The translations under genes were made by a program, and so were the position numbers. Shown here in pieces: positions 1 to 9,714 of a stretch of 64,000 bases of DNA. Numbering within the stretch: position 1 is the stretch's first letter; every line of letters begins with the position of its first letter. The notes beneath the pieces are model-generated. The model had not been told where the DNA came from. It made no database searches and was given only the letters and a program-made list of their open reading frames with translations. The DNA comes from Paractinoplanes bogorensis (GTDB lineage: Bacteria; Actinomycetota; Actinomycetes; Mycobacteriales; Micromonosporaceae), in the NCBI RefSeq assembly GCF_018829635.1, contig NZ_JAHKKG010000001.1, positions 1 to 64,000 on the forward strand, written 5' to 3'.

Positions 1-112
1 TCCAGCGCGGCCGACCCAAACCCCAGGACCAGCACTTCGGAAAAGTCACAACCCGAACCCGCCAACCACCAGCCTAAAACACCACCCACCACAAACCCTT
101 GACAGAGGGGTG

Positions 113-168
113 CCGGGAGCGACGGTCTGCAACCCACCACCCCGCTGGGACCACATGAACTTGATCTT
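113..168 (+). repeat. Partial copy A of a 141-bp interspersed repeat
   Basis: This 56-bp stretch matches the last part of the element also found at 8650-8790 (inverted) and 33165-33305. The shared text includes GGGAGCGACGGTCTG, a CCCACCACCC block and the terminal CTTGATCTT. The 5' part of the element is missing here. It ends at the stop codon of the minus-strand lipoprotein gene, as copy C does at the AraC gene, so it may act as a 3' region. Confidence 0.75.
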
Positions 169-737
169 CATGCCTCCTGCCACATTTCTTTGGCGCTCAG
201 GATGCGGCCGCCGTCGATGTGGAACTCGACCAGGCGGTGGTGGTCGCGGGCCTTTTTCAGGAGGGCGGCCATGCCGGTCGGGACCCAGTCGCCCTTGGCC
301 TCGTCGATGACGGTGTAGCGGCCGGCCGGGTCGGCGCCCAGCCAGCGCAGACGATGGTTCTTGTTGCGGATGTAGTACTCGGCGCACCAGACACCCTCGC
401 CGCTGGAGATGCCGTCCGCGACGCAGGCGGCGTGGGCCTTTGGGGATTCGAAGAACTCGACCAGGTCGAACGTGACGCGATTGCCCTGGTAGGCGGTGAC
501 GTAGGCGTACTGGGTGCCGTGCAGTTCCGACGCCGGTTTCTGCGGGCGCACGACGGGGGCCTCGGCCGGGGCCTTCTTGTGGGGCGAGACCGCCGGCATC
601 TTGTGGGGCGAGACCGTCGGCTTTTGATGGGGCGAGACCGTCGGATCCGGGGTGGCCTGGGCGACCGCGGTGCAGGCGCCCAGCGGCAGCAGCAGGGTGA
701 GCGAGGTGACAACGGCGAGGACGCGGGTAGTGGTCAT
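168..737 (-). CDS. Secreted lipoprotein with SPH octapeptide repeats
   Basis: The 189-aa product starts with a signal peptide whose lipobox is LGAC (Cys22), so it should be lipidated and held on the outer face of the membrane. Residues 32-55 are three near-identical 8-aa units (P-T/A-V-S-P-H-x-K/M) encoded by a 24-bp tandem repeat at about 575-648. A globular domain of about 115 residues follows; I do not recognise it. It contains two Cys residues, which could form a disulfide. ATG at 737 is chosen because the signal peptide begins there, although no strong ribosome site is visible. The His-rich repeats might bind metal, which is speculation. The gene stands alone, divergent from clpP. Confidence 0.75.
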   Translation of the reverse strand: MTTTRVLAVVTSLTLLLPLGACTAVAQATPDPTVSPHQKPTVSPHKMPAVSPHKKAPAEAPVVRPQKPASELHGTQYAYVTAYQGNRVTFDLVEFFESPKAHAACVADGISSGEGVWCAEYYIRNKNHRLRWLGADPAGRYTVIDEAKGDWVPTGMAALLKKARDHHRLVEFHIDGGRILSAKEMWQEA

Positions 738-926
738 GCACGTCAGGGGCTGTCGGAACCGCGCGGAGATACTGCCTGTCGGCCACCCGACGGGGGCGGT
801 TATGCCGTGAGCTGATTCGCCCTGAGGGGAATCACTGGGAGGCGAGGGCCCGGCTGAGGAAAGCTGGGAGCGTCGAAACGGCCGGTCGGGTTCCGGCCCG
901 GGCGGCGGATGCGAGAGGGTGTTGTC
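738..926. promoter_or_regulatory. Divergent intergenic region, lipoprotein / clpP
   Basis: No gene fits here. A dyad GATTC-N10-GAATC lies at 814-833 and could be a regulator site for clpP; stress-response control is only a guess. A GAGAGGG ribosome site at 913-919 precedes the clpP ATG at 927. Confidence 0.3.
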
Positions 927-1535
927 ATGAGTGTTGACGAGTTGACGATGCGGGGCGGTGGCGCATCCTTCGATGACCAGGTGTTCGAGCGGCTCCTCCG
1001 GGAGCGGATCATCTTCCTCGGCTCCGAGGTCAACGACGAGGTGACCAACCGCATCTGCGCCCAGATGCTGCTGCTGGCCTCGGCCGACAGCGAGAAGGAC
1101 ATCGCGCTCTACATCAATTCGCCGGGCGGCTCGATCAGTGCCGGCATGGCGGTGTACGACACGATGCAGTACATCAAGAACGACGTGGCGACGATCGCGA
1201 TGGGCATGGCCGCCTCGATGGGCCAGTTCCTGCTCTGCGCGGGCACGCCCGGCAAGCGTTACGCCCTGCCGCACGCGCGGATCATGATGCACCAGCTCTC
1301 CGGTGGCATCGGCGGCACCGCGGCCGACATCGCCATCCAGGCCGAGAGCATGCTGCACATCAAGAACGTGATGAACGAGCGGATCGCCTTCCACAGCGGG
1401 CACACGCCCGAGGAGATCGAGCGCGACTCCGACCGTGACCGCTGGTTCACCGCCGACCAGGCCAAGGAATACGGCCTGGTCGACCACGTGATCAGCAAGG
1501 CCAACCAGGTCACCGGCACGACGTCGCTGGTCTGA
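927..1535 (+). CDS. clpP: ATP-dependent Clp protease proteolytic subunit
   Basis: This is the serine peptidase subunit that forms tetradecameric chambers and degrades proteins unfolded by ClpX or ClpC in the cytoplasm. The 202-aa product has the usual length. The catalytic triad is visible as Ser97 (GMAASMGQ), His122 (MMHQ) and Asp171 (DRDRWF), with the substrate-binding NSPGG at 64-68. ATG 927 is preferred over ATG 909 because GAGAGGG sits 7 nt upstream. No tig, second clpP or clpX is adjacent, unlike the conserved actinobacterial clpP1-clpP2-clpX locus, so this may be an extra paralog. A strong terminator follows. Confidence 0.95.
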   Translation: MSVDELTMRGGGASFDDQVFERLLRERIIFLGSEVNDEVTNRICAQMLLLASADSEKDIALYINSPGGSISAGMAVYDTMQYIKNDVATIAMGMAASMGQFLLCAGTPGKRYALPHARIMMHQLSGGIGGTAADIAIQAESMLHIKNVMNERIAFHSGHTPEEIERDSDRDRWFTADQAKEYGLVDHVISKANQVTGTTSLV

Positions 1536-1551
1536 CGCACGCAACATCCGG

Positions 1552-1590
1552 ACGGGCACGTGGGGACTCCCCACGTGCCCGTTGTGTCGT
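1552..1590 (+). terminator. Rho-independent terminator of clpP
   Basis: A perfect 14-bp stem (1552-1565 with 1569-1582) closes a 3-nt loop, 16 nt after the clpP stop. The T-rich tail is weak (TTGTGTCGTTT). Confidence 0.85.
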
Positions 1591-1649
1591 TTCCGGGGGT
1601 TCGGGGTACAGGAGGGGCATCCCCCGAATTCGTCAAGGAGGTGCTGGAC

Positions 1650-2282
1650 GTGAGGATCCCGACGTTCTCCCGCCAGACCACAAGCGATACCACGGAGACC
1701 ACCGAGCGTCCGACCGCGACCGGCACCGGCTCGGCCACGACGCGCCCGGCTGCGACCGGCACGGTGACGCGGCCGCGCTCCGACAACACGACCGAGATTC
1801 GTCCCCGGCGCGACGAGGAAGACACGCTCACCGACCTGCCTCCGGCCCCGCCGACCGCCACCCGGCGGGACGCGCCGCCGCCCCCGCCGCCGGCGGTCAC
1901 GACGACCCGGCCTTCCGGCAGCGCGACCGTGGAGAAGCCGGAGGCCCCGCTCGGCCCCAAGCCGCGGGCCAGCTTCCTGGCCACGCTCGGCCTGATCCTG
2001 GGTGTCGCGTCGGTGCTGCTGGTGCTGTCCGGCCCGCTGATGGGCTATGGCATCGGCCTGGCCGGCCTGGCCCTGATCCTGTCGCTCAGCGGCATCCACG
2101 CCACCGGCAAGCGTCACGTCGCGGGCAAGGGCAACGCCCTGCTCGGCATGGTGTTCTCGCTGGGCGCGATCGTGCTCGGCGTGCTCGCCCTGACCGGTTC
2201 GCTCAACTGGCTGGGCACCGACATCCCGGCCGTGGACAACGCCCGGGTGTGGCTCGACGCACAGTTCATCAACCGCTTCTGA
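1650..2282 (+). CDS. DUF4190-like small membrane protein with disordered N-terminus
   Basis: The 210-aa product has about 105 N-terminal residues rich in Thr, Pro and charge, without hydrophobic segments, so probably a disordered cytoplasmic tail. Three hydrophobic segments follow at about 108-130, 131-148 and 162-183. The short loop after the second holds a GNALLG motif, as in DUF4190-type proteins. GTG 1650 is chosen because AAGGAGG at 1635-1641 is 8 nt upstream; the frame is also open upstream from 1560, but that would overlap the clpP terminator. Function is unknown. It is a single gene followed by hairpins. Confidence 0.75.
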   Translation: MRIPTFSRQTTSDTTETTERPTATGTGSATTRPAATGTVTRPRSDNTTEIRPRRDEEDTLTDLPPAPPTATRRDAPPPPPPAVTTTRPSGSATVEKPEAPLGPKPRASFLATLGLILGVASVLLVLSGPLMGYGIGLAGLALILSLSGIHATGKRHVAGKGNALLGMVFSLGAIVLGVLALTGSLNWLGTDIPAVDNARVWLDAQFINRF

Positions 2283-2322
2283 CGGTTTACCTTCGGCAAT
2301 TGTCGGGTACCAGACAATCGCA

Positions 2323-2404
2323 CCGGCGGTTCGCCGGACGCACTGATCGGAACCGGGACTGGCGCACACCAGTCCCGCCCCGGAACGGTCCGGCGGTTCG
2401 CCGG
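2323..2404. repeat. Two copies of a 15-bp palindrome flanking a hairpin
   Basis: The palindrome CCGGCGGTTCGCCGG occurs at 2323-2337 and again at 2390-2404. Between them lies a hairpin with an 8-bp stem (2355-2362 with 2369-2376) and a 6-nt loop. The arrangement suggests a structured 3' RNA or a pair of protein sites; I do not recognise it as a known RNA. Confidence 0.55.
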
Positions 2405-2419
2405 TGGCAGTGAACGCCG

Positions 2420-2450
2420 CGAGGGCGGCCCCGATTCAGGGCCGCCCTCG
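2420..2450 (+). terminator. Strong hairpin before ddaH
   Basis: A perfect 12-bp stem (2420-2431 with 2439-2450) has a 7-nt loop and no T-run. It probably ends transcription from the membrane-protein gene and insulates ddaH. Confidence 0.65.
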
Positions 2451-2546
2451 ACGCTGTGCAACGAATCTCTGCGAACGGGTCCGATCACGCAACGATCGAC
2501 CGCTGCGTGCATGGTTGAACTGAAGCATTCGACGGTCCCGCGCGCC

Positions 2547-2560
2547 TAGCGTTTTCTGCA
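2547..2560 (+). promoter_or_regulatory. Leaderless-type promoter of ddaH
   Basis: A -10-like TAGCGT at 2547-2552 lies 7 nt before the ATG and there is no ribosome site, which is the arrangement of leaderless actinobacterial genes. No convincing -35 is seen at the right distance, so an activator may be needed. Confidence 0.45.
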
Positions 2561-3362
2561 TGACGACCACGGCCTCGCCGCGCCGCTACCTGATGTGCCG
2601 GCCCACGCATTTCGCGGTGACCTACCGCATCAACCCGTGGATGGATCCCACGGCGCCCTACGACAACGCGCTCGCCGTCCGCCAGTGGGAGACCCTCCGG
2701 CAGACGTACCTCGACCTGGGACACACGGTCGAGCTGATCGAGCCGCTGCCCGGCCTGCCCGACATGGTGTTCTCGGCCAACGGCGCCACCGTGGTCGACG
2801 GCCGGGTGCTGGCCGTGCAGTTCCGCGACGCCGAGCGGGCCGACGAGGCCCCGGCCTACGCGGCCTGGTTCCGCGAGCACGGCTTCGAGGTCATCGAGCC
2901 CAAGCACACCAACGAGGGCGAGGGCGACATCCTGCTGGCCGGGGATGTGTTGCTGGCCGGCACCGGTTTCCGCACCGCGCACGCCTCGCACGCCGAGACG
3001 CAGGAGGCGCTGCGCCGCCCGGTGATCACGCTGCAGCTGGTCGACCCGTCGCTCTACCACCTCGACACGGCGCTGTGCGTCCTCGACGAGACCAACATCG
3101 CGTACCTGCCGGCCGCGTTCTCGCCCGGCTCGCAGGCCGTGCTCCAGCAGCTCTACCCGCACGCCGTGATCGCCGATGCGGAGGACGCGGCCGTACTCGG
3201 CCTCAACGCGGTCAGCGACGGCCGTACCGTTGTGCTGCCGGTGCAGGCCACCCACCTGGCCGCCGAGCTGGAGAAGGCCGGCTACCGGACCGTCGGGGTC
3301 GACGTCTCCGAGCTGCGCAAGGCCGGCGGCGGACCCAAGTGCTGCACGTTGGAGGTGCGTTC

Positions 3363-3366
<4 letters not shown>
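2560..3366 (+). CDS. ddaH: Dimethylargininase (DDAH)-family amidinohydrolase
   Basis: This 268-aa protein belongs to the guanidino-group modifying family. Members hydrolyse N-dimethylarginine, or arginine itself, to citrulline and an amine. The family site PDMVFSANGA is at 67-76, the catalytic His at 167 (YHLDTALC) and the nucleophilic Cys at 261 or 262 near the C-terminus (GGGPKCC). The gene is translationally coupled to rocD by an ATGA overlap, which places it in arginine/ornithine catabolism. The exact substrate (methylated arginine or arginine) cannot be told from sequence. A cytoplasmic enzyme is expected since no signal peptide is present. Confidence 0.88.
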
Positions 3367-4566
<1,200 letters not shown>

Positions 4567-4574
<8 letters not shown>

Positions 4575-5721
4575 GCCGCTCGAACTTCCGGAGGGCCATC
4601 GTCGGCGCCTCGGCCATCACCGATTCGGGTTGGACGACGCCGCCGGTGGCCCACATCTTCGAGCGGCCCACGTTGACCCCGCCGTAGAGCTCGACCACGT
4701 CGGTCGGGCCCAGCGTGCGGCTCTCCTGGCGGTGCAGCGCGATGCGCTCGTCGTCGCTGGTCGAGCCGCCCGGGCGGACCCCGCTGCCGTTGGTGCTGAT
4801 GTCCTGCACCGTGAGGTTGCCGTCGGTGCGCAGCGTGAACTGCACGTGCCCGCGGCTGATCCACTTGCGGGCGTCGTCGGTCAGCCACTGGCCGAGCATG
4901 ACGCCGCGGCCGCCGTCGGGGGCGCGGCCGACCACGACCGGCTCGTCGGTCGAGACCACGAAGCGGCAGCGGATGACGCCGTCGATGCGGACCGACATCA
5001 CCTCGACCGAGGGGCGGGGGCCGGCGTCCTGCAGCCGGGCGCCGTGCCGCGGGCAGGTCGGCGCGCCGGTGCGCAACGACGGCGGCGGCTGCGACACCGG
5101 GCTGGTGTAGGTGCGCATGTCGGCGAACGGGCTGTCCGGGTCGCCGCCGGAGCCGAAGCTCGTGCAGTTCGGCTCGGGGCAGCTCCAGATGCGGGCCAGC
5201 AGTCGCTCACCCACCTGGGACCGCTCGGCCGGCTTGGGCGGTTCGCCCCGGCCGACCCGGGCCATCAGCACCGTGCTGCCGCCCTCGCCGGCCACCGCGG
5301 CCAGCAGCCGGCCCGGCTCGTCGACCCACGGGTGCCGCTCGCGGTCGCCCCGGGTGCGGGTCAGCACCGGCAGGCCCAGTAGCTCGGCCACCTCGAAGAC
5401 CCGGTCGTCGACCTGGGGTACGACCTCGACCTTGCCGTCGTCGGCCCAGCGCCGGATGACCATCCGCTCGTTCGAGGTCAGGTCGGTGTCGGAGAGCAGG
5501 CCGCGCGGCGCCACCACGTAGACGGGGACGTTTTCCTCGCTGACGCGCTTGCCAAGAGCGTCGATCACCAGTCCGAGGCGCACCGAGCTCGCGGGCCGAC
5601 CGCCGTCGAGATCGGCGTAACGCACGATCTCCGACATGTCGACCACGGCCCGGGCGAGCGCCGGATCGGTGGTGAGGCGGGCCTCGATGGCGTCGAGGAC
5701 CTTGCTGACCTCGAATCTCAC
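4567..5721 (-). CDS. FHA-domain protein with Cys-rich middle segment
   Basis: The 384-aa protein ends in a forkhead-associated domain (about 250-345) that should bind phosphothreonine. The core residues are visible as GRAPDGG (265-271), SRGH (289-292) and NGSG (311-314). The N-terminal about 170 residues contain a predicted alpha/beta region I do not recognise. Between them are Cys181, Cys186 and Cys223 in CPEPNC and CPRHG contexts, which could hold a metal. GTG 5721 follows GGAGG. No kinase is adjacent, but a PknB-type kinase lies in this window at 39306. It is probably a reader of Ser/Thr phosphorylation. Confidence 0.82.
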
Positions 5722-5900
5722 GGGTCCTCCCGATGGTCCGCGGGTGTCTGTGCCACGGCAATCATGCCGCGTGCCTCCTAACCGTGGGTGGTGCGGGGTC
5801 CACCTGTCCGTCGTGTCCGTTTGCTAGGAGCGCCGTTGGGGGAATTGAGATCCATGAGCCGGAGTCAATCCCGACGACCGGCCGGGCGGAAGGGACGGAC
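5722..5900. promoter_or_regulatory. Divergent intergenic region, FHA gene / lipoprotein
   Basis: This carries the GGAGG site of the FHA gene (minus strand) and a GGAAGGGA site at 5888-5895 for the lipoprotein. No clear operator or RNA structure is seen. Confidence 0.3.
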
Positions 5901-6707
5901 ATGCGGACACCACGGCTCGCTGGGCTGGGGATCGCGACGATGGCGACGGCGGCTCTGGCCCTGACCGGCTGCGGCGACACCGGCTCCGGCAGCACCGCGG
6001 CGCCCGGCGCGAGCGCGCCCGCATCGACCGGCAGTTCGGCGAGCGCCGCCGACCCGGCCGCGGTCGAGGCCCTGACCAAGGGAACCTCGCAGCTCGGGAC
6101 GACCAGCTTCAAGATCACGGCGACCTCCGGCCCCGGCTTCAAGCTGACCGGTCAGGTCGACCCGGCCCAGGGCGTCGGCACGGCCGACCTGGCCGCCAAC
6201 GGCACCAACGCCTCGCTCACGGTCAAGACGCTGCTCGCCGGTCAGGACCTCTACGTCCAGATCCCCGGCATCACCAAGGCGAGCACCTGGACCCACATCG
6301 ACGTGGCCCGGCTGCCCGAGGGCGCCAACATCGGTCTGCGGCCCGGTCAGCTCGACCCGGTGAACACCTCGAAGCTGCTCAGCTCGGCCACCGACGTGCA
6401 GTCCACCGGCGGCAACAGCTACGCCGGCACGCTCGACCTGACCAAGGCGGTCGGCCTGGCCGGCGTCTCCCAGGTGACGATCGACGAGTCCGGCGCCCAG
6501 GCGCAGAAGGTGCCGTTCACCGCGGGCCTGGACGACCAGGGCCGGCTGGCCGAGCTCACCATCCAGATCCCGGCCGTCAACGGGCAGGCCGCGCAGCCGC
6601 TGAACGTGCTCTACACCGACTACGGCGTTCCGGTGACCGTCACCAAGCCGGCCGCCTCCGAGGTGACCGAGGCCCCCGACAGCGTCTACAGCTCACTCGG
6701 CGGCTGA
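5901..6707 (+). CDS. LppX/LprAFG-like lipoprotein
   Basis: The 268-aa product begins with a lipoprotein signal (LTGC, Cys24), then a low-complexity Gly/Ser/Ala linker to about residue 55. A globular domain follows, with the alternating strands typical of the LppX/LprG fold. In mycobacteria these proteins carry lipids across the cell envelope. ATG 5901 is chosen because the signal peptide starts there and GGAAGGGA is upstream. The 3' end overlaps the convergent PlsC-like gene by 15 nt. The neighbouring lipid-enzyme pair makes an envelope lipid role plausible, but that is inference. Confidence 0.78.
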   Translation: MRTPRLAGLGIATMATAALALTGCGDTGSGSTAAPGASAPASTGSSASAADPAAVEALTKGTSQLGTTSFKITATSGPGFKLTGQVDPAQGVGTADLAANGTNASLTVKTLLAGQDLYVQIPGITKASTWTHIDVARLPEGANIGLRPGQLDPVNTSKLLSSATDVQSTGGNSYAGTLDLTKAVGLAGVSQVTIDESGAQAQKVPFTAGLDDQGRLAELTIQIPAVNGQAAQPLNVLYTDYGVPVTVTKPAASEVTEAPDSVYSSLGG

Positions 6708-7778
6708 CGAACCGGCTGACTCTGTGGGCGCGGATCGACGCGCCGTCCAGTCCGTGCTGAGCGGACGGAACGCCGGACGGTTGTCCTCGATCCACGAGTC
6801 GATCCGCGCCCACCAGTCGTAGAGCCAGGCCACCCGCTCCTCCTCGCCGGTCGGCACCTCCTCCGGCGGGACACTCCAGAACTTCATCACGAGCCGCTTG
6901 TCCATCGGCAGCTCCTGCCAGACGTCGGCGATCGTCATCATCCGGTCGAGCCCGGTGTGGGCCACGAAGATGACCCCGGCGTCAGGCGCGGCGTCGATCG
7001 CCGCGAACAGTCCGCCCGGCTTCGGCGGCAGGACGTGCTGCAGCTTCTCCGCCTTACGGGCCGCGTCGGCCAGACCCTTGGCCCGCAGCCGGGCGATCGC
7101 GCTCATCCGGCGGCGGGGCGTGAAGTTACCGCCCTCCGGAAAGATCACGAAGGCGTCGTTGTCGTCCAGCCCGTACGCGGTCTCGCCGATCTGCTGCTCG
7201 AGTGTCGACGTGCCGGTGCGGCCGGGCGAGATGAACCGGTTGGGCAGCCGGTTGAGCAGCACGTCGACGGCCGGATCCCACTGCAGCGTGGCCTTGAGGA
7301 CGATCCTCGGTTCACGCTGGAACCAATTGATCAGGCCGTGGATCAGGATGAACGAGTCGCCCGGACCGGCGTGCCGGCTGACCACGATCTCGGGCCGGCC
7401 CGGCAGTGCCGTGTCCGGGTCGGTGCCGACCACGTCGACGGTCAGGTGCAGCGCCCACTTGGCGAACCAGAACAGGATCGCCAGGAAGCGACCGGTGATC
7501 ACGTAGTGGGCCCGCTGGAAGCGCGGACTGCGGATGTTGTGGCCGAACCCGGAGGCCACCCACATGACGGCCAGCACAACCAGCGCCGCCGCGTCCCAGA
7601 GCAGATAGAGGATGGCCAGCAGCGCCAGCCGGGGCACCCGCAGATGGCCGGGCACGAGGGGCGACAGCAGCAGCGCCAGCACCAGCCAGATCGGGGTGGT
7701 GAGCAACAGCGCGGCGGCGAGCACCACGACGACGGGGGCGATGATCAGGCGGCGGACCCAGACCGGGGGAAGCGGCAT
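6693..7778 (-). CDS. PlsC-family acyltransferase (1-acylglycerol-phosphate type)
   Basis: The 361-aa membrane protein has N-terminal hydrophobic segments at about 10-40 and 50-75. It carries the acyltransferase HX4D motif (His136 and Asp141 in SRHAGPGD) and the FPEGG motif around Glu215. Such enzymes move an acyl chain onto lysophospholipid or lysophosphatidate at the membrane. The long hydrophobic N-terminus and long C-terminal tail are larger than a minimal PlsC. The start codon overlaps the stop of the upstream patatin gene (TGATG), so the two are translated together. The exact acyl acceptor is unknown. Confidence 0.85.
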   Translation of the reverse strand: MPLPPVWVRRLIIAPVVVVLAAALLLTTPIWLVLALLLSPLVPGHLRVPRLALLAILYLLWDAAALVVLAVMWVASGFGHNIRSPRFQRAHYVITGRFLAILFWFAKWALHLTVDVVGTDPDTALPGRPEIVVSRHAGPGDSFILIHGLINWFQREPRIVLKATLQWDPAVDVLLNRLPNRFISPGRTGTSTLEQQIGETAYGLDDNDAFVIFPEGGNFTPRRRMSAIARLRAKGLADAARKAEKLQHVLPPKPGGLFAAIDAAPDAGVIFVAHTGLDRMMTIADVWQELPMDKRLVMKFWSVPPEEVPTGEEERVAWLYDWWARIDSWIEDNRPAFRPLSTDWTARRSAPTESAGSSAAE

Positions 7779-8617
7779 CAGGACGCCGGTGGGACGTTGG
7801 CCGCCAGATAGCGGCGCGACGCGGTGTAGGCCCGGCTGATCCGGCGCCCGACCGCCGCCATGTCACGGTAGGCCCAGGGACTGTCGTCCCGGCTCTCGCC
7901 GCCGCCGGTGGGGAGCACATGCACCCGTACATCGTCGGGCAGCGACGCAAGCTCCCGCGCGAACCGGTGCCGCCGGGCGATCTCGAACGCCACCTGCGCC
8001 ACCTCCCACGGCCGGCGGGGCACGCTCAGACTGCGCTCGACCCGGCCCACCTGCAGCACGAAGAGCAGCTTGGCGCCGAGCCGCACGGCCTCGCCGATCG
8101 GGATCGAGTTGACGATCCCACCGTCCACATAGTGCTCGCCCGCGATCTCCATCGGCGGCAGCAGCCCCGGCACCGCCGACGAGGCCAGCACGGCGTCGAC
8201 CAGGGGCCCGCTGTCGAACCAGTGCTCGGCCGCCCGCTCGATGCTCGCCGCGCAACAGTGGAACGGCACCTTGAGATCGGCGAACGTCGTCTGCTCGCCC
8301 AGTTCGCTCTCCAGCAGCCGGCGCAGCGGCAACGGCGAGTGCAGATGGGTGCGGGCCGCGAACCGGCGCAGCTGCCGGCCGATCGAGTCGCCGTAGACCG
8401 TGGCCGCCTCGGGCGACGTCCAGAGCCGCACCAGCCGGTCGGTCACCGACTCACTCGGATCCGACGCCACCAGGGCCCCGTTGACCGCGCCGATCGAGGT
8501 ACCGACCACCACATCGGGCCGATATCCCCCACGGAACAGGGCGCGCAACATGCCCACCTCGACCGCGCCGAGCACGCCGCCGCCGCCGAGCACAAACGCC
8601 ACCGGACTGTTGACCAT
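7778..8617 (-). CDS. Patatin-like phospholipase
   Basis: This 279-aa protein has the patatin fold signature: the oxyanion loop GGGGVLGA (11-18), the nucleophile Ser41 in GTSIG and the dyad Asp165 in VDGG. It probably removes acyl chains from membrane phospholipids. It is the first gene of a two-gene unit with the PlsC-like acyltransferase, joined by a one-base TGATG overlap. The pair could cut and re-acylate lipids, a remodelling cycle. No signal peptide is seen, so it acts from the cytoplasmic side. The start ATG has no strong ribosome site. Confidence 0.88.
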   Translation of the reverse strand: MVNSPVAFVLGGGGVLGAVEVGMLRALFRGGYRPDVVVGTSIGAVNGALVASDPSESVTDRLVRLWTSPEAATVYGDSIGRQLRRFAARTHLHSPLPLRRLLESELGEQTTFADLKVPFHCCAASIERAAEHWFDSGPLVDAVLASSAVPGLLPPMEIAGEHYVDGGIVNSIPIGEAVRLGAKLLFVLQVGRVERSLSVPRRPWEVAQVAFEIARRHRFARELASLPDDVRVHVLPTGGGESRDDSPWAYRDMAAVGRRISRAYTASRRYLAANVPPAS

Positions 8618-8649
8618 AGGTTCATCGTTCCACGAGTCGACGACGAACG

Positions 8650-8790
8650 AAGATCAAGACCTGCATGTCCCGGCTGGGTGGTGGGTTGCAGACCGTCGCT
8701 CCCGCGGGGACCGCGACGCACTTCGCTGGCCGCTGGCGCGTCCAGAACGCGAAGCACGCCACGGCGACCTGAGTGAGTGGTTGCGCCCAA
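8650..8790 (-). repeat. Copy B of the 141-bp interspersed repeat (inverted)
   Basis: It is 141 bp and aligns without gaps to copy C at 33165-33305 with 122 identical positions by hand count. The differences fall mostly on second codon positions of the only frame open through both copies, so it is not under protein constraint there. Its CTTGATCTT end points toward the patatin start 33 bp away, so it could serve as that gene's 5' region. Confidence 0.85.
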
Positions 8791-8800
8791 CCCCCGGTGA

Positions 8801-9270
8801 TCACTCGCAAGGCGGGGTGGAACCGCGGTCGTGCAGCAGCTTCAGCGCCCACGGCACGTCGCACGCGTCGGCGCGGTCGCCGGTCAGCAGCACCGCCTCT
8901 GATACGTACGGTGACGTTGGCGCCCTCCAACCAGTACGTCGTGTGCGTGCAGATGGTGGCGAACTCGTCGCGCTGCACGGCGAAGGTGAACGTCTCGAGC
9001 AGGCCGATGATGCCGACCGCGACCAAGCTCTCCAGATCACGGGCCGACGCCAGCTGCCCCGCGGTCCGGCTCGCCTGGCTCGGCGGGCTCGCATGAAGTC
9101 CTCCACCGCCGTGATCTCGGCGCGTGCCGCGGCCACCTCGGTGGTCGGTCTGGCCCGGCCGGCCAGACCAGCGATCACCAGCAGCGTCTTGGTCCGGGGA
9201 TCCAGCTTGGCGTTCAGCACGACCTGCCCTGGTGCGTCGCTGGTGAGCTTGAACGGCACGGTCGAGCCGG
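8801..9270 (-). pseudogene. Frameshifted remnant of an unrecognised gene
   Basis: Reading the minus strand, one frame gives a plausible segment beginning VPFKLTSDAPGQ and ending near EDFM (about 9268-9090). The continuation with good codon use is then in another frame (about 9085-8905, including VGIIGLLETFTF). It returns to the first frame for SEAVLLTGDRADACD up to the stop at 8801. Two opposite frameshifts are the simplest explanation. The family is not recognised. Sequencing error is an alternative, but the region is also bounded by a repeat and lacks a start and ribosome site. Confidence 0.45.
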
Positions 9271-9697
9271 CTCCGGTTCGGGCTGTCCCGACGGACGCCC
9301 ACTCAGACCACCGCCGAGTATCGGCCCTGCTGACCGTCCGTACCCGAGACGACGTTCTGCACGAGGTGATGCGTGCGTGGTGCCCGCCGTCGGGTCGGGG
9401 ATGCCCTCGAGCCGAAGTTGTCTGTCGGCCCGCCGCGCTGGCCGAGAATGCTCGCCTACGTCGCGTCGAACGTGCAGCCGCCCGCCGATCCGCAGCCGCT
9501 GAACCAGCTTCCGCCCGCTGCACCGTTGATGACCTTGAGCGCATCTTCGACTGACACAGAAGAGGCCGCCGCAAGCCACCCGACCGTCCGTCTCGGAGCC
9601 CACCCGGCCCACGTGCTTCAGGCGTACTCGCCTCTGCCCGGGCGAGATCACACGAGCCGCTCACCAGCTCAGATGGCGTGGAAACGGGCGTGCTGGG

Positions 9698-9714
9698 TAC
9701 TGTTGCTGACCGTG
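9698..9714 (+). promoter_or_regulatory. Leaderless-type promoter of the Nei glycosylase gene
   Basis: A -10-like TACTGT at 9698-9703 lies 8 nt before the GTG start and there is no purine-rich ribosome site, which suggests a leaderless message. Confidence 0.4.

Larger units (their letters stand above)
8618..9711. other. Decayed intergenic region upstream of nei
   Basis: About 1.1 kb has no intact gene with normal codon use. It holds the interspersed repeat copy B (8650-8790) and remnants of a minus-strand gene (8801-9270). I recognise nothing in 9271-9690. Confidence 0.5.

Noticed and set aside
46..170. Small frame starting MKIKF that overlaps the lipoprotein stop by ATGA
   Set aside because: It lies in the interspersed repeat; copy C has an in-frame stop and the substitutions show no synonymous bias, so it is not a gene.
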